From: Methylomonas sp. UP202
GTDB taxonomy: Bacteria; Pseudomonadota; Gammaproteobacteria; Methylococcales; Methylomonadaceae
Direction of reading: 5' to 3'
Length of the DNA: 64,000 bases
Assembly: GCF_029910655.1 (NCBI RefSeq)
Contig: NZ_CP123897.1
Span: 744,001-808,000 of the forward strand
In this document: positions 37,193-45,981 of the stretch, in pieces
Position numbering within the stretch: the stretch's first letter is position 1
Layout: each line of letters begins with the position of its first letter
The notes under the pieces: model-generated
What the model saw: the letters and a program-made list of their open reading frames with translations, nothing else
Databases searched by the model: none
What the model was told of the DNA's origin: nothing
Translations under genes and position numbers: made by a program

Positions 37193-37295
37193 TAAGCGAA
37201 TAACAACAAGTCTGAATGTATAGATGGCTCTCAGTCCAGCATCCACCCAGGGACGCGACACCGAGAACACATGCTAACTTTTTGTAAGGCGCTTA
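37193..37295. mobile_element. 103-bp miniature element, copy 1
   Basis: Ends TAAGCG and CGCTTA; imperfect terminal inverted repeats extend about 27 bases inward (TAAGCGAATAACAACAAGTC against the complement of the right end TAAGCGCCTTACAAAAAGTT). The copy at 38801-38903 is the same length and orientation and differs at only two positions. No coding capacity. It behaves like a recently moved or duplicated MITE. Confidence 0.7.
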
Positions 37296-37935
37296 TATGC
37301 TGTCGTGGTTCATCAATCGCTTACGCATTTAAGTTCAAGATATGTGATTTGAAAAGATGTCCTTTGGAATGGATTGGAGCTACTCATTCTAGCGCTTCAA
37401 CTTATTCGAATTTTATGTTATAAACTGAAAATTCATTTTCTACAGTTGTTTATTTTAATAAAAAGCTAGGGTGGTTTGATTTCAATCTTGGCCGGTTAGG
37501 TTTTATCAACTGGGGCTTAGGGTGAATTATATTCTCACGGAATTCGTGCGTTAGACGAGGGCGTTTTCTGATTGGTATTTGGCTTGATTGTCATGAAGTG
37601 TACAAGCGAATCACTCAAGAGTTCATGGCGAAGCTGCGAGATGTTTGTTAATGTATCGGGCTAGTTGGTACGGGATATAAACCGGTACTTTATTTTTGCT
37701 GACGGATTTTGATAAGAATACAGTGACAATATAGATAAGCCGTCGGTTACTTGTCAGGGTATTTAGAGCAACCGAGCTCATAAACTACATGCTATTTTAA
37801 TAGTCGGTTTTACCAGGAATTAAATTTTTTATATGTTGCGCTTCTTTTTATAGCTGGTGGGAGCCTGGTATTGGGTGGCGCGTGCTACATAAAAAATCAA
37901 TTTTTTAATCATGTGGCGATTTTATGGAGGATTTT

Positions 37936-38589
37936 ATGAAAATGATGGCGCTTAATATTTATGCGGTAAGTCTTTTGTTTTTTGCCATCCCGGCGTGGAG
38001 TATAAGCGTGGTGGATGCGGGTCTTGATCCGACGATTACTAACGAATATATTGTCGATGAAAATTTAAGTTCGATGACTTATTTGGATAGTTCGTCATCT
38101 CCTCAGACTCAAGGACTCTCTGGGTCGTTTAAGGTTAATTTTGCGCATGCCTATTGGGTTTTCGATGTTGATGATGACATCGCTACACCGGATGCTTACC
38201 TGGTAAACGATTATGGTGTTTTCTTTTGGAAGCCATATATATCTACTGAGAATCACGTGTCAGCAGGTCTTCAATTCCCTATTTATACCACTTTTAATGT
38301 TGAGCCGAATTCTTTGGAAAACGGTTCTGCGTGTAATGTTCCGTATGGGCTGTGTAATTATTATTTCGATTTTAACCAATTCGAAATACCTAAGCTGACG
38401 GGCTTTATACAAAATGGAAAAATTATCTTGGATGGCTTTCAACCAAGTGCGCTAGGTGGATACTCTTATCATATTGAAGCTTTCGCTGTGCCGGTTCCGG
38501 CTGCATTTTGGTTATTTGCCTCAGGGCTATGTTTTGTTCCCAGAACACGGCGTCTATCGCTACTTTGCTCAGGGCGAACATGCATTTAA
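37936..38589 (+). CDS. PEP-CTERM protein of unknown function
   Basis: 217 residues from ATG 37936, where GGAGG lies 5 bases upstream; the in-frame ATG at 37924 overlaps that site and is unlikely. The signal peptide is MKMMALNIYAVSLLFFAIPA-WS. The body has no named domain but repeated aromatic/acidic strands (AYWVFDVDDDIATPDAYLVN, YYFDFNQFEIP) as in other beta-sandwich PEP-CTERM proteins. The tail VPVPAAFWLFASGLCFV then PRTRR is a sorting signal with an unusual extra SLLCSGRTCI after the basic cluster. The gene is AT-rich and is bracketed by the two 103-bp miniature elements. Confidence 0.75.
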   Translation: MKMMALNIYAVSLLFFAIPAWSISVVDAGLDPTITNEYIVDENLSSMTYLDSSSSPQTQGLSGSFKVNFAHAYWVFDVDDDIATPDAYLVNDYGVFFWKPYISTENHVSAGLQFPIYTTFNVEPNSLENGSACNVPYGLCNYYFDFNQFEIPKLTGFIQNGKIILDGFQPSALGGYSYHIEAFAVPVPAAFWLFASGLCFVPRTRRLSLLCSGRTCI

Positions 38590-38800
38590 GGAGATGGGCA
38601 TTCTGGAACTATGCCTGAAAAGTCGGTATTTTGTGAAAGATTTTCGGCAATCCCTAGCCTGAAAAATCGGGAAAATTGACGCGACTTCCAATGTTTCCGA
38701 CGAGTCCAGCTGGGCTCGTTATTCCACAATATGGGCGTAAAAATTGGATTTTCGAATGACTTTATGGTGTGCCGCGATGCTTTCCGGGTTTTCTCGATTC

Positions 38801-38903
38801 TAAGCGAATAACAACAAGTCTGAATGTATAGATGGCTCTCAGTCCAGTATCCACCCAGGGACGCGACACCGAAAACACATGCTAACTTTTTGTAAGGCGC
38901 TTA
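38801..38903. mobile_element. 103-bp miniature element, copy 2
   Basis: Direct copy of 37193-37295 with two substitutions, the same TAAGCG/CGCTTA termini and the same orientation. Together the copies bracket 1.5 kb containing the AT-rich PEP-CTERM gene. Confidence 0.7.
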
Positions 38904-39029
38904 TTTGTCCGTCTGGTTAGGTTTTGGTAGAAACCGAACGACATGGGTTAAAATTGTCTGACTGAATTGGCAGTGTATGCATGTTGAGCTTGCCCGCTCT
39001 ACTATGTTTTAATTGTGTCTCCCCAGAAG

Positions 39030-39259
39030 TTTGTAGATTTTCGATAAGATTGAGCTACACTTAATACAAAGGGACGGGAACGATACAGCGATTTCGTTAA
39101 CGATTTCCAACAGCCTAGATGGCAAGGGGGTTTTCTACAGTGTCGCCAACTTATACATCTGAATCCGGTCGTTACGACCTTTATTGATTCGTGCAATCAA
39201 CATACTGAGCAAATACCATCGAACCCCGAGCGCGCAAAGCCCTTGGGGTTTCGCATTTT
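39030..39259 (+). ncRNA. Candidate structured RNA, copy 2, with 3' terminator
   Basis: Second copy of the element at 36339-36566, diverged but alignable throughout. Conserved hairpins: GGTCG-TTA-CGACC, TTGATT-CGTGC-AATCAA, and a terminal stem AACCCCGAG/CTTGGGGTT followed by TCGCATTTTA. In the first stem the loop-closing pair differs from copy 1 while pairing is kept; in the last, G-C became G-U and G-U became A-U. The 3' end is 8 bases from the stop of the convergent HAF-repeat gene, so it may also limit read-through on the plus strand. Confidence 0.55.
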
Positions 39260-39266
39260 AAGCGTC

Positions 39267-40514
39267 CTACGGTGTCAGATAATTGATGGGGCTGGGCTCC
39301 TTGTCCCGCCCAAACGGGCTGACAAATGTTTGGGTTGTGCGCCGGGTTGCGGATTTGAATGGCTTCCGACGCATGAAGCTGAATGCGTTGATTTTAGCAT
39401 TCGTGCTATTGAAACTGGCTATCCCGATCAAGCCAAAACAGAACAACCAAGCTGCAGATGGAATTGGGACAGTTGCCGGTGTTAATAGAAAGGCATGTGA
39501 TTCTGTCGACGTATAGGGCTGACACGTGCCTCTAAAACACCAATAACTAGTGACTTCTCTATCGCCTCGCCCCACAATTTGGCCTAAATTATTAATCCCT
39601 AACGCTATCACAAGATGCCAACCTGTCGTTCCTGTTACCATCAACGAGTTAAGGTCAAGCATGACGTCGTTGTCAGTTACAAAGGCGCTTTGTATGCCGA
39701 CAGAGGAATTCCAAGAAGAACCGACTACTTGGCCCGCATTATTGATATCGTAGCCCTCGCTAAAGCTATTCCCTTCGCCCAAAGCTAAAACGCCTAAATC
39801 TATCATTTGTCCGCTAGTGTCGGTAACAAAAGCATGCAGGCTACCATTGCCTGTATCGGAGGCCCCCGTCACTTGGCCTGAGTCGTTAATAGCATTTCCA
39901 CGGCTAGAATACTCATATCCACCCAATGTACCCAAATCGGTCATGGAACCGTTGATATCGGTTCTAAAGGCGTGGTCCCCTCCAACATTCGGAACCAATT
40001 CTGCCCACCCAGTCACCTGTCCTGAGTTATTAATATCTTGTGCTTGACTTCGATCGCCGCCCAAGGTGCCCAAATCGGTCATAGACCCGTTTATATTGGT
40101 GACGAAAGCATGGTAGTTGCCAAGAGAAGTGGTATCCGACCATCCTACTACCTGTCCAATATTATTAATACCGGTTCCAGAGCTGATGGCGCCTCCTAAG
40201 GTTCCCAAATCGATTATTTGTCTATTGCTGTTGGTAACGAAGGCGTGGTACTCGCTATCTGGGGCTGTCTCAAACCACCCGGTTACCTGCCCAAAAGCAT
40301 TGATGGCGTGCACGACGAAGTTATGATTTGTTGAATTCACACCCGTTCTACTTGTCTGTCCGGAGTCATTAATGTCTTCTGCAAAACCTTGCCCTAAATC
40401 CTGAATTCGATAGAGTAAACTTGCATGAGCCATATTGCCCATTGACACAGAGGCAGCAAGAAGACTTACTTCCAGAAAAAACTTCGCATGGTTTACTAGA
40501 TAAAATGTAGCCAT
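39267..40514 (-). CDS. HAF-repeat PEP-CTERM protein
   Basis: 415 residues from ATG 40514 (GGAG 6 bases upstream), with signal peptide FFLEVSLLAASVSMGNMAHA. The body is made of tandem HAF repeats of about 40-45 residues, each with the pattern D-L-G-T-L-G-G ... I-N-N-x-G-Q-V-x-G ... H-A-F-V-T, e.g. MTDLGTLGGDRSQAQDINNS and IDLGTLGGAISSGTGINNIG. The sorting tail VPIPSAAWLFCFGLIGIA is present but is followed by about 50 extra residues (NAKINAFSFMRRKPFKSATR and on) instead of ending, which may mean a lost stop codon. HAF proteins are extracellular with unclear roles. Confidence 0.82.
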   Translation of the reverse strand: MATFYLVNHAKFFLEVSLLAASVSMGNMAHASLLYRIQDLGQGFAEDINDSGQTSRTGVNSTNHNFVVHAINAFGQVTGWFETAPDSEYHAFVTNSNRQIIDLGTLGGAISSGTGINNIGQVVGWSDTTSLGNYHAFVTNINGSMTDLGTLGGDRSQAQDINNSGQVTGWAELVPNVGGDHAFRTDINGSMTDLGTLGGYEYSSRGNAINDSGQVTGASDTGNGSLHAFVTDTSGQMIDLGVLALGEGNSFSEGYDINNAGQVVGSSWNSSVGIQSAFVTDNDVMLDLNSLMVTGTTGWHLVIALGINNLGQIVGRGDREVTSYWCFRGTCQPYTSTESHAFLLTPATVPIPSAAWLFCFGLIGIASFNSTNAKINAFSFMRRKPFKSATRRTTQTFVSPFGRDKEPSPINYLTP

Positions 40515-41210
40515 ACATCGCTCCAAGATTAAATGGTATTTTACTTGCGGACTCAAGTTTCGATACTCAGCCGCCGAGCCTGCTAAGGCAATTAGCTTTT
40601 TAGCTCCGGAATTTTTCACGTAACGTAATAATTACTCGACATATCCTCCATTCCATCTGATCGCCAGTTGAAAATAATCTTAGCTCTAGTGCGTAAACTA
40701 TGTCAATTTTATCTTGTAAACATTATGGTTATTGGGCTTGGCCTGTTGCATGAAACTATCGGTATTGCGTCGGGCAACGCGGAATAGGGCATTCGCCAGC
40801 GGATCTATCCACTCATTTGGCCGTTGAATAGCGTTATCTCGCGCCGCGCAAGCGACAATAGTGTTGGAATTTCTTTGACGACCTGCTTCAAGGATGATCT
40901 GCCATCAAAAGGTCGAGCCCATCGGAGGGATTCGTTGTCGTTATGTCGTGTGGGCGCAACGTCATTGAAAAGACTGCGTTTGGAGGGCGATGCCGCAGTC
41001 GATAACGACCGCCCTATTAACTCGCATTCAACCGGCGCTATCGTTTACTATTGCCTAGTTACACCTCAGTTTCGAATCTAATCTCGATTCGCTGCTTGGC
41101 AAGCGGCTTATGGCTCCTCACGGAGCAAGGGTGGTGTTGGTTGCGCCGGAGCCAGGATTGAAGCGCGTATTCCAGTAACCTCAGCCTAAAACCTAAAAAA
41201 AGGACCGTGC
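40515..41210. other. Intergenic region between divergent PEP-CTERM and RTX-type genes
   Basis: About 700 bases. An 85-codon plus-strand open frame (40824-41081) resembles no protein I know and lacks a ribosome-binding site. AAAGGA at 41199-41204 serves the GTG at 41211. No repeat or RNA element is seen. Confidence 0.35.
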
Positions 41211-41528
41211 GTGGAAACCGCCGCCATTAAATATCCGGATGCTAAACCAATTGCTTTTATCGACGAGCGGATTGACGGTTGGCAAGCCCCGTGCGTGCAA
41301 TTGGCGGGCATGATAGATACCGTTGTTTTGGATGCCGCGAGCGACGGGGTGGAACAAATTTCGAAGGCATTGGCTCGATACGATCGGCTGAGCGCAATCC
41401 AGCCGTGCTCGCGCGGCAGAGAGGTTGCTTTGTCTTTGGGAGCTAGCGAAATTAACGGCGACGACGGTAGACAGTTTCTCGGGCGGTTAGCTGACTTGAC
41501 GGGGGCGGCGTGGCGGCGGCGGACATGA
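41211..41528 (+). pseudogene. DUF4347 N-terminal part of the RTX-type protein, cut by a frameshift
   Basis: From GTG 41211 (AAAGGA 6 bases upstream) the frame encodes IAFIDERIDGWQAPCVQLAG, DTVVLDAASDGVEQISKALA and a GREVALSLGASEINGD block, a recognisable DUF4347 domain as found at the N-terminus of giant secreted RTX proteins. The frame ends after LADLTGAAWRRRT. Adding a single base near 41505 would join it to the next frame as LTGADVAAADMTGLSALGGN, the normal DUF4347 ending. Either a true one-base deletion or a sequencing error. Confidence 0.72.
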
Positions 41529-44500
41529 CCGGCCTGTCGGCTTTGGGCGGTAACAGCCTGCTTGAAGTGCAAGCAGGAGAGACCGAGGCACAGGCGCCCA
41601 GCCTGTCTGACTCCGGCTTACTGAGCAATATCAATGATGCCAATACCTGGTTATTTCCAGGCCACACGGCCGGTGCATGGCAAAATCCGTTTAGTTTTGC
41701 CGCGATTAAAACGAATGGTGCGGTGATAACCTGGGGTGGGACTACGGATTATTCCGGGGAGATGGCTAGCCAGCTCAACGGCGAGAAGGATGTCGTGCAT
41801 GTGTATTCGTCCGGCGCCAGTTTCGCCGCCTTGCATGCGGACGGTTCCATGTCGGTTTGGGGCGCAAGCCTCGGCGATTACCGCGACGCGATGCAAGCGC
41901 TGGACGGCAGCGTGCCGGCGCTACAAATGTTCTCGACCCAATTCGGCGCGTTTGCGGCGTTGCGCGCGGACGGATCGTTGGTGACCTGGGGTTCCATCGC
42001 CGCTTTCAACAGTTCGGACCCGATCGCGGCGCAACTGGACGGCACGATCGATGTGGAACAAGTGTTTTCAACCAGCCAGGATTTCGCCGCCTTACGTGTC
42101 GACGGGTCGGTGGTGACCTGGGGTTCGTCGTATTATGCCGGCGATAGCAGCGGCGTGGCCGGTCAGTTGGACGGTACGGTCGATGTCCTGGACATTTCTT
42201 CTACCGGCTATGCTTTTGCCGCGCTTCGCGCCGACGGCTCGGTCGTTACTTGGGGATTTTCACCGTTCGGCGGCGATGCTAGCACGGTCGCCGGTCAACT
42301 CGATGGCTCGCTGGATGTGCTGAGCATCGCGGCGAATTTCGTATCCTTCGCCGCTATTCGCGCCGATGGTTCGGTGGTGACTTGGGGCGAATCGACGTGG
42401 GGCGGTAACAGCGGCGCGGTTGCCGATCAATTGGACGGCACTGTTGACGTGGTGCGGATTTTTTCCTCGTTGTATGCGTTCGCGGCATTGCGTTCCGACG
42501 GTTCGGTGGTGACCTGGGGACGGGCATCCGACGGTGGCGACAGCCGTTCCGTGGCAAGCTCGCTGAACGGCACGGTGGACGTGGCGGATATCTACGCGAC
42601 CGAGAATGCGTTTGCCGCGGTGCGTGCCGACGGCTCGGTCGTGACTTGGGGCGATGCGCAATACGGCGGCGACAGCTCGGCCGTGGCGGACGAAATCGAC
42701 GGGACTATCGACGTGGTGAACGTTTGCGCCACGAATGGCGCCTTTGCCGCGTTGCGGGCCGATGGCTCGGTGGTGACGTGGGGCTATGCGTTCATGGGCG
42801 GCGACAGTAGTACGGTCAGCGCCGCATTGGATGGCACGGTCGATGTCGTGCAACTGGTCAGCAGTGGCGTGGCGTTTGCAGCGTTGCGGGCGGACGGCTC
42901 GGTAGTGACCTGGGGCGACTCGCAATTCGGCGGCGATAGTGCTGCGGTCGCCGCTGAATTGCGGAAAAACGTACTCGCACTAGCCACTGTCGAGGATGAC
43001 CGTCATTTGACGTTCGCGGTGAATCAATTGCCGGTGCTGTCGGGCGTCGACGATGCGACCTTCGCCGGGCCGTTCCAAAGCCGGACGCCGCAAATCGTGG
43101 ACGGCGACGTCGGTGTCAGCGATGCTATTACCAATAACTTGGTGCGCGGGCAGTTACTGGTTTCCTACGATCCCTATTTCGCGGGCTCATATAGCGACAA
43201 TCTGTCTTTCGTGGATGGCGTGGGCGGTATCGGAGTGTCCGGACGGGCGCTGTCCTTCGACGGCCATGTGTTTGCCGAGTTGGATGCGATAGAGAACGGG
43301 GCGCACGGCGGGCGATTGGTTTGCCACTTTACGACGGACTATGCGACGACGGCCGCGATCGAGGCCTTAATCCAAGCCTTGGCTTTCCAAAACGACCCGC
43401 AAGCCAATTCCTATAACCCGGAGTCGCGGGTTCTGACGATTCGGATCAGCGACGGCGAGGGGCAGACCAGCAATCCGGTTCAAATCACCATCCATACCGT
43501 GGCCACCACGGTCGGAAACGATGACGCGATAAGCTATTTTGGCGGGGAGCGGGCCGATGCGATCTTCGGTTTGGGGGGTAACGATACGTTGAACGGCTTG
43601 GCCGGCGACGATTGGCTGGACGGCGGGACCGGCGCCGACAACCTGATCGGCGGGGCCGGTAACGACACCTATATCGTCGATAACCTCAAGGACAAAATCG
43701 TGGAACTTGCCGGGCAGGGTGTCGATACCGTGGAAGCCGGTGTTAGCTTTACGCTGACCAAGTTTTTGGAAAATCTCACGCTGACCGGCGCCAACTCCAT
43801 CGCCGGGAAAGGAAATAGCTTGGCGAATACGATCACCGGCAATAGCGGCGGCAACGTGCTGACCGGTGCCGCCGGCGACGACACGCTGGACGGCGGTTTG
43901 GGCAACGACAGCCTGTTGGGTGGAGCCGGCAACGATTGGCTGCTCGGTAGCTTGGGCGACGACCTGTTTAACGGCGGGGCCGGTATCGATACCGTCACCT
44001 TTGCCGAGGCCGGTAATGGCGTATCGGTGAGTTTGCTGACCAGCGGCGCGCAAGCGACCGGCGTGGGCAACGACCGTTTCGTCGGAATAGAAAACCTGAT
44101 CGGCGGCGATCAAGCGGATTATTTAAGCGGCGGCAACGTCGGTAATCGTCTGGACGGCGGCGGCGGCAACGACGTACTACGCGGTTTGAAAGGTAAGGAT
44201 GTGTTGATTGGCGGCGATGGCGAGGACATCTTCGTTTTTGATACCAAGTTTTCGAAGGCCAATCTCGACAGCATGCTGGATTTCGCTAGCGGAACCGACC
44301 GTATTCAACTGGACGATGCCGTCTGTAAGAACATTGGCGGCTTAGGTCGATTGGCGATGGACGACGAGCGGTTTTACCTGGGCGCTAACGCCCACGATGC
44401 CAGTGACAGGGTGGTATACGATCCATCCTCCGGGACGTTGTATTACGATGCCGACGGTACCGGCAGCACGGCGGCGGTACCGATCGTTTTAGTGGCCAAC

Positions 44501-44539
44501 CATGGCCCGGTCGTCGCGACCGACCTTTGGATTGCATGA
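41510..44539 (+). CDS. RCC1-like repeat and RTX calcium-binding secreted protein
   Basis: 1,009 residues in the downstream frame. The first 35 complete the DUF4347 domain (TGLSALGGNSLLEVQAG). Residues about 60-490 hold ten RCC1-like repeats of 48-49 residues, each with FAALRADGSVVTWGD and a following GGDSSAVADQLDGTVDV. A cadherin-like segment follows, ending RVLTIRISDGEGQTSNPVQI. From about residue 670 there are many GGxGxDxLxG nonapeptides (GLGGNDTLNGLAGDDWLDGG), then the C-terminal secretion region typical of type I export. Such proteins act as adhesins or surface-layer proteins; no type I exporter is in the window. Function depends on whether the frameshift at about 41505 is real. Confidence 0.82.
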   Translation: MAAADMTGLSALGGNSLLEVQAGETEAQAPSLSDSGLLSNINDANTWLFPGHTAGAWQNPFSFAAIKTNGAVITWGGTTDYSGEMASQLNGEKDVVHVYSSGASFAALHADGSMSVWGASLGDYRDAMQALDGSVPALQMFSTQFGAFAALRADGSLVTWGSIAAFNSSDPIAAQLDGTIDVEQVFSTSQDFAALRVDGSVVTWGSSYYAGDSSGVAGQLDGTVDVLDISSTGYAFAALRADGSVVTWGFSPFGGDASTVAGQLDGSLDVLSIAANFVSFAAIRADGSVVTWGESTWGGNSGAVADQLDGTVDVVRIFSSLYAFAALRSDGSVVTWGRASDGGDSRSVASSLNGTVDVADIYATENAFAAVRADGSVVTWGDAQYGGDSSAVADEIDGTIDVVNVCATNGAFAALRADGSVVTWGYAFMGGDSSTVSAALDGTVDVVQLVSSGVAFAALRADGSVVTWGDSQFGGDSAAVAAELRKNVLALATVEDDRHLTFAVNQLPVLSGVDDATFAGPFQSRTPQIVDGDVGVSDAITNNLVRGQLLVSYDPYFAGSYSDNLSFVDGVGGIGVSGRALSFDGHVFAELDAIENGAHGGRLVCHFTTDYATTAAIEALIQALAFQNDPQANSYNPESRVLTIRISDGEGQTSNPVQITIHTVATTVGNDDAISYFGGERADAIFGLGGNDTLNGLAGDDWLDGGTGADNLIGGAGNDTYIVDNLKDKIVELAGQGVDTVEAGVSFTLTKFLENLTLTGANSIAGKGNSLANTITGNSGGNVLTGAAGDDTLDGGLGNDSLLGGAGNDWLLGSLGDDLFNGGAGIDTVTFAEAGNGVSVSLLTSGAQATGVGNDRFVGIENLIGGDQADYLSGGNVGNRLDGGGGNDVLRGLKGKDVLIGGDGEDIFVFDTKFSKANLDSMLDFASGTDRIQLDDAVCKNIGGLGRLAMDDERFYLGANAHDASDRVVYDPSSGTLYYDADGTGSTAAVPIVLVANHGPVVATDLWIA

Positions 44540-44632
44540 GCGGCCGGAGGCGTTAGCCCGGTGCCGGGCTTGTAGGCGCACGAATCGTCCGAGGTTTGCT
44601 TGCCGCTACCCGGCGTGGCGGACGTCGGCGGC

Positions 44633-45157
44633 TTATCGCGGCGGGAGTAAGTCTTCCAGAAAAAAGGCCGACAGTTCGCTGCGTCCGGCGACCCCGGCCT
44701 TGCGATAAACCGCTTGCGCTTGGTCGCGTATGGTGCGTTCGCTGGTCCGCCGCAGCTCGGCGATATCGCTCAGACCGAGGCCTTTCAAAATCAACAAGCC
44801 GACTTCCGCTTCCGCCGGCGTCAAATGCCAAAGATCAAACTGCTTCTGAATTTGAGCAGCCAGCCCGGCGACCAGTTCGCGATTGGTTTCCCGCCATTGC
44901 CGGGCTTGTTGCTCGGCTAGCGCCAAATCCTGGGTCAGTCCGGAAATTTTAGACTGCGCGAGTTGGTAGCTTAGCCGGCCGAAGTAGACCAGTCCCGCCA
45001 GCGACAACATCAAAATGACCACTTCGGTCAGCAAGTGCGTCCAGGACACGCCATTGCGATAGTCCCCGAGCAGATCGATAGCGATCAGCACGAACACTAG
45101 CAGGCTGACGGCAATAGCCCACAGGCTGAAACGTTTGTTATCGTCGATTAACGCCAC
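44633..45157 (-). CDS. Membrane-anchored LuxR-type transcriptional regulator
   Basis: 174 residues. Two N-terminal membrane helices (LWAIAVSLLVFVLIAIDLLG and LLTEVVILMLSLAGLVYFG), a coiled linker (QDLALAEQQARQWRETNREL) and a C-terminal LuxR/GerE helix-turn-helix: HLTPAEAEVGLLILKGLGLS, EIAELRRTSERTIR-like recognition helix (here DIAELRRTSERTIRDQAQAV) and YRKAGVAGRSELSAFFLE. No receiver or ligand domain exists, so it is a one-component regulator at the membrane. It converges with the RTX-type gene and is divergent from the cytochrome gene. A relic of its 3' end lies at 37063-37113. Confidence 0.85.
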   Translation of the reverse strand: MALIDDNKRFSLWAIAVSLLVFVLIAIDLLGDYRNGVSWTHLLTEVVILMLSLAGLVYFGRLSYQLAQSKISGLTQDLALAEQQARQWRETNRELVAGLAAQIQKQFDLWHLTPAEAEVGLLILKGLGLSDIAELRRTSERTIRDQAQAVYRKAGVAGRSELSAFFLEDLLPPR

Positions 45158-45259
45158 GGATCGTCGCTTATCCGTCGGATGACGGATGTTAAAAGTCGCA
45201 GTTTAACCCACTATTCGTTCCAACTTAATTCGTATCGGACATCCGGTTGGAGACATGTC

Positions 45260-45937
45260 ATGAGAAACGCTAAACAAGTAGTGAACGTATGGGACCCAGT
45301 GATTCGAATTGGACACTGGACTTTGGTGCTTGCCTTCTTTACCGCCTATCTGACCGAAGACGACCTTATGACCGTGCACGTTTGGGCCGGCTATAGCGTT
45401 GCCGGCTACCTGCTGCTTCGATTGGCGTGGGGGCTGATCGGCGGCAAGTACGCCCGCTTCAGCCGTTTTGTTTACTCGCCGGCCAGGGTATTCGCGTATC
45501 TGAAAAACTTAGCCGCCGGAAAGCCGCAGCATTATATTGGCCACAATCCGGCCGGCGGCGCGATGGTGATCGCCTTGCTCTTGAGTTTGAGCGGAACCGC
45601 GTTGACCGGCATGAAGTTATACGCGGTCGAGGACAATAAAGGACCTTTCGCGGTATCGATAGGGCACGCGGAAACGTCATTCCGATTTATTGCCGCCGCC
45701 AAGGCGGACGAGGCTAAGGATGACGATGAGGACGGCAAATCAGCTGATGCCGGAGAACGGGTGGGTCGGCAAAGCGATGAGTTTTGGGAAGAGTTGCATG
45801 AGTTTTTTGCCAACTCGACATTGTTACTGGTGTTGTTGCATATAGTAGGTGTCGCGGTTTCAAGTCGCGTCGACCGTGAAAACTTGGTGAAAGCCATGCT
45901 GACGGGTAAAAAAGACATCGATGACACTTATCAATAG
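45260..45937 (+). CDS. Cytochrome b561-like membrane protein
   Basis: 225 residues from ATG 45260 (GGAG 7 bases upstream). It begins VVNVWDPVIRIGHWTLVLAF, the typical first helix of bacterial b561/Ni-Fe hydrogenase b-type cytochromes with a heme-ligand His. VHVWAGYSVAGYLLLRLAWG (second His pair) and a last helix with LLLVLLHIVGVAVSSRV follow. Between helices 3 and 4 is a long hydrophilic insertion rich in Asp/Glu/Lys (KADEAKDDDEDGKSADAGER) that is unusual for the family. It likely passes electrons between quinol and a periplasmic c-type partner. Followed 44 bases later by the VIT-family gene. Confidence 0.85.
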   Translation: MRNAKQVVNVWDPVIRIGHWTLVLAFFTAYLTEDDLMTVHVWAGYSVAGYLLLRLAWGLIGGKYARFSRFVYSPARVFAYLKNLAAGKPQHYIGHNPAGGAMVIALLLSLSGTALTGMKLYAVEDNKGPFAVSIGHAETSFRFIAAAKADEAKDDDEDGKSADAGERVGRQSDEFWEELHEFFANSTLLLVLLHIVGVAVSSRVDRENLVKAMLTGKKDIDDTYQ

Positions 45938-45981
45938 AATCGCAAGCGCCGCTACGACATTATCGATGGCTAGGAGTCAAG

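Noticed and set aside
37193-38903. attC sites of an integron
   Set aside because: The 103-bp elements lack the GTTRRRY/RYYYAAC core pair at their ends, and no integrase gene is seen; a miniature transposable element fits better.
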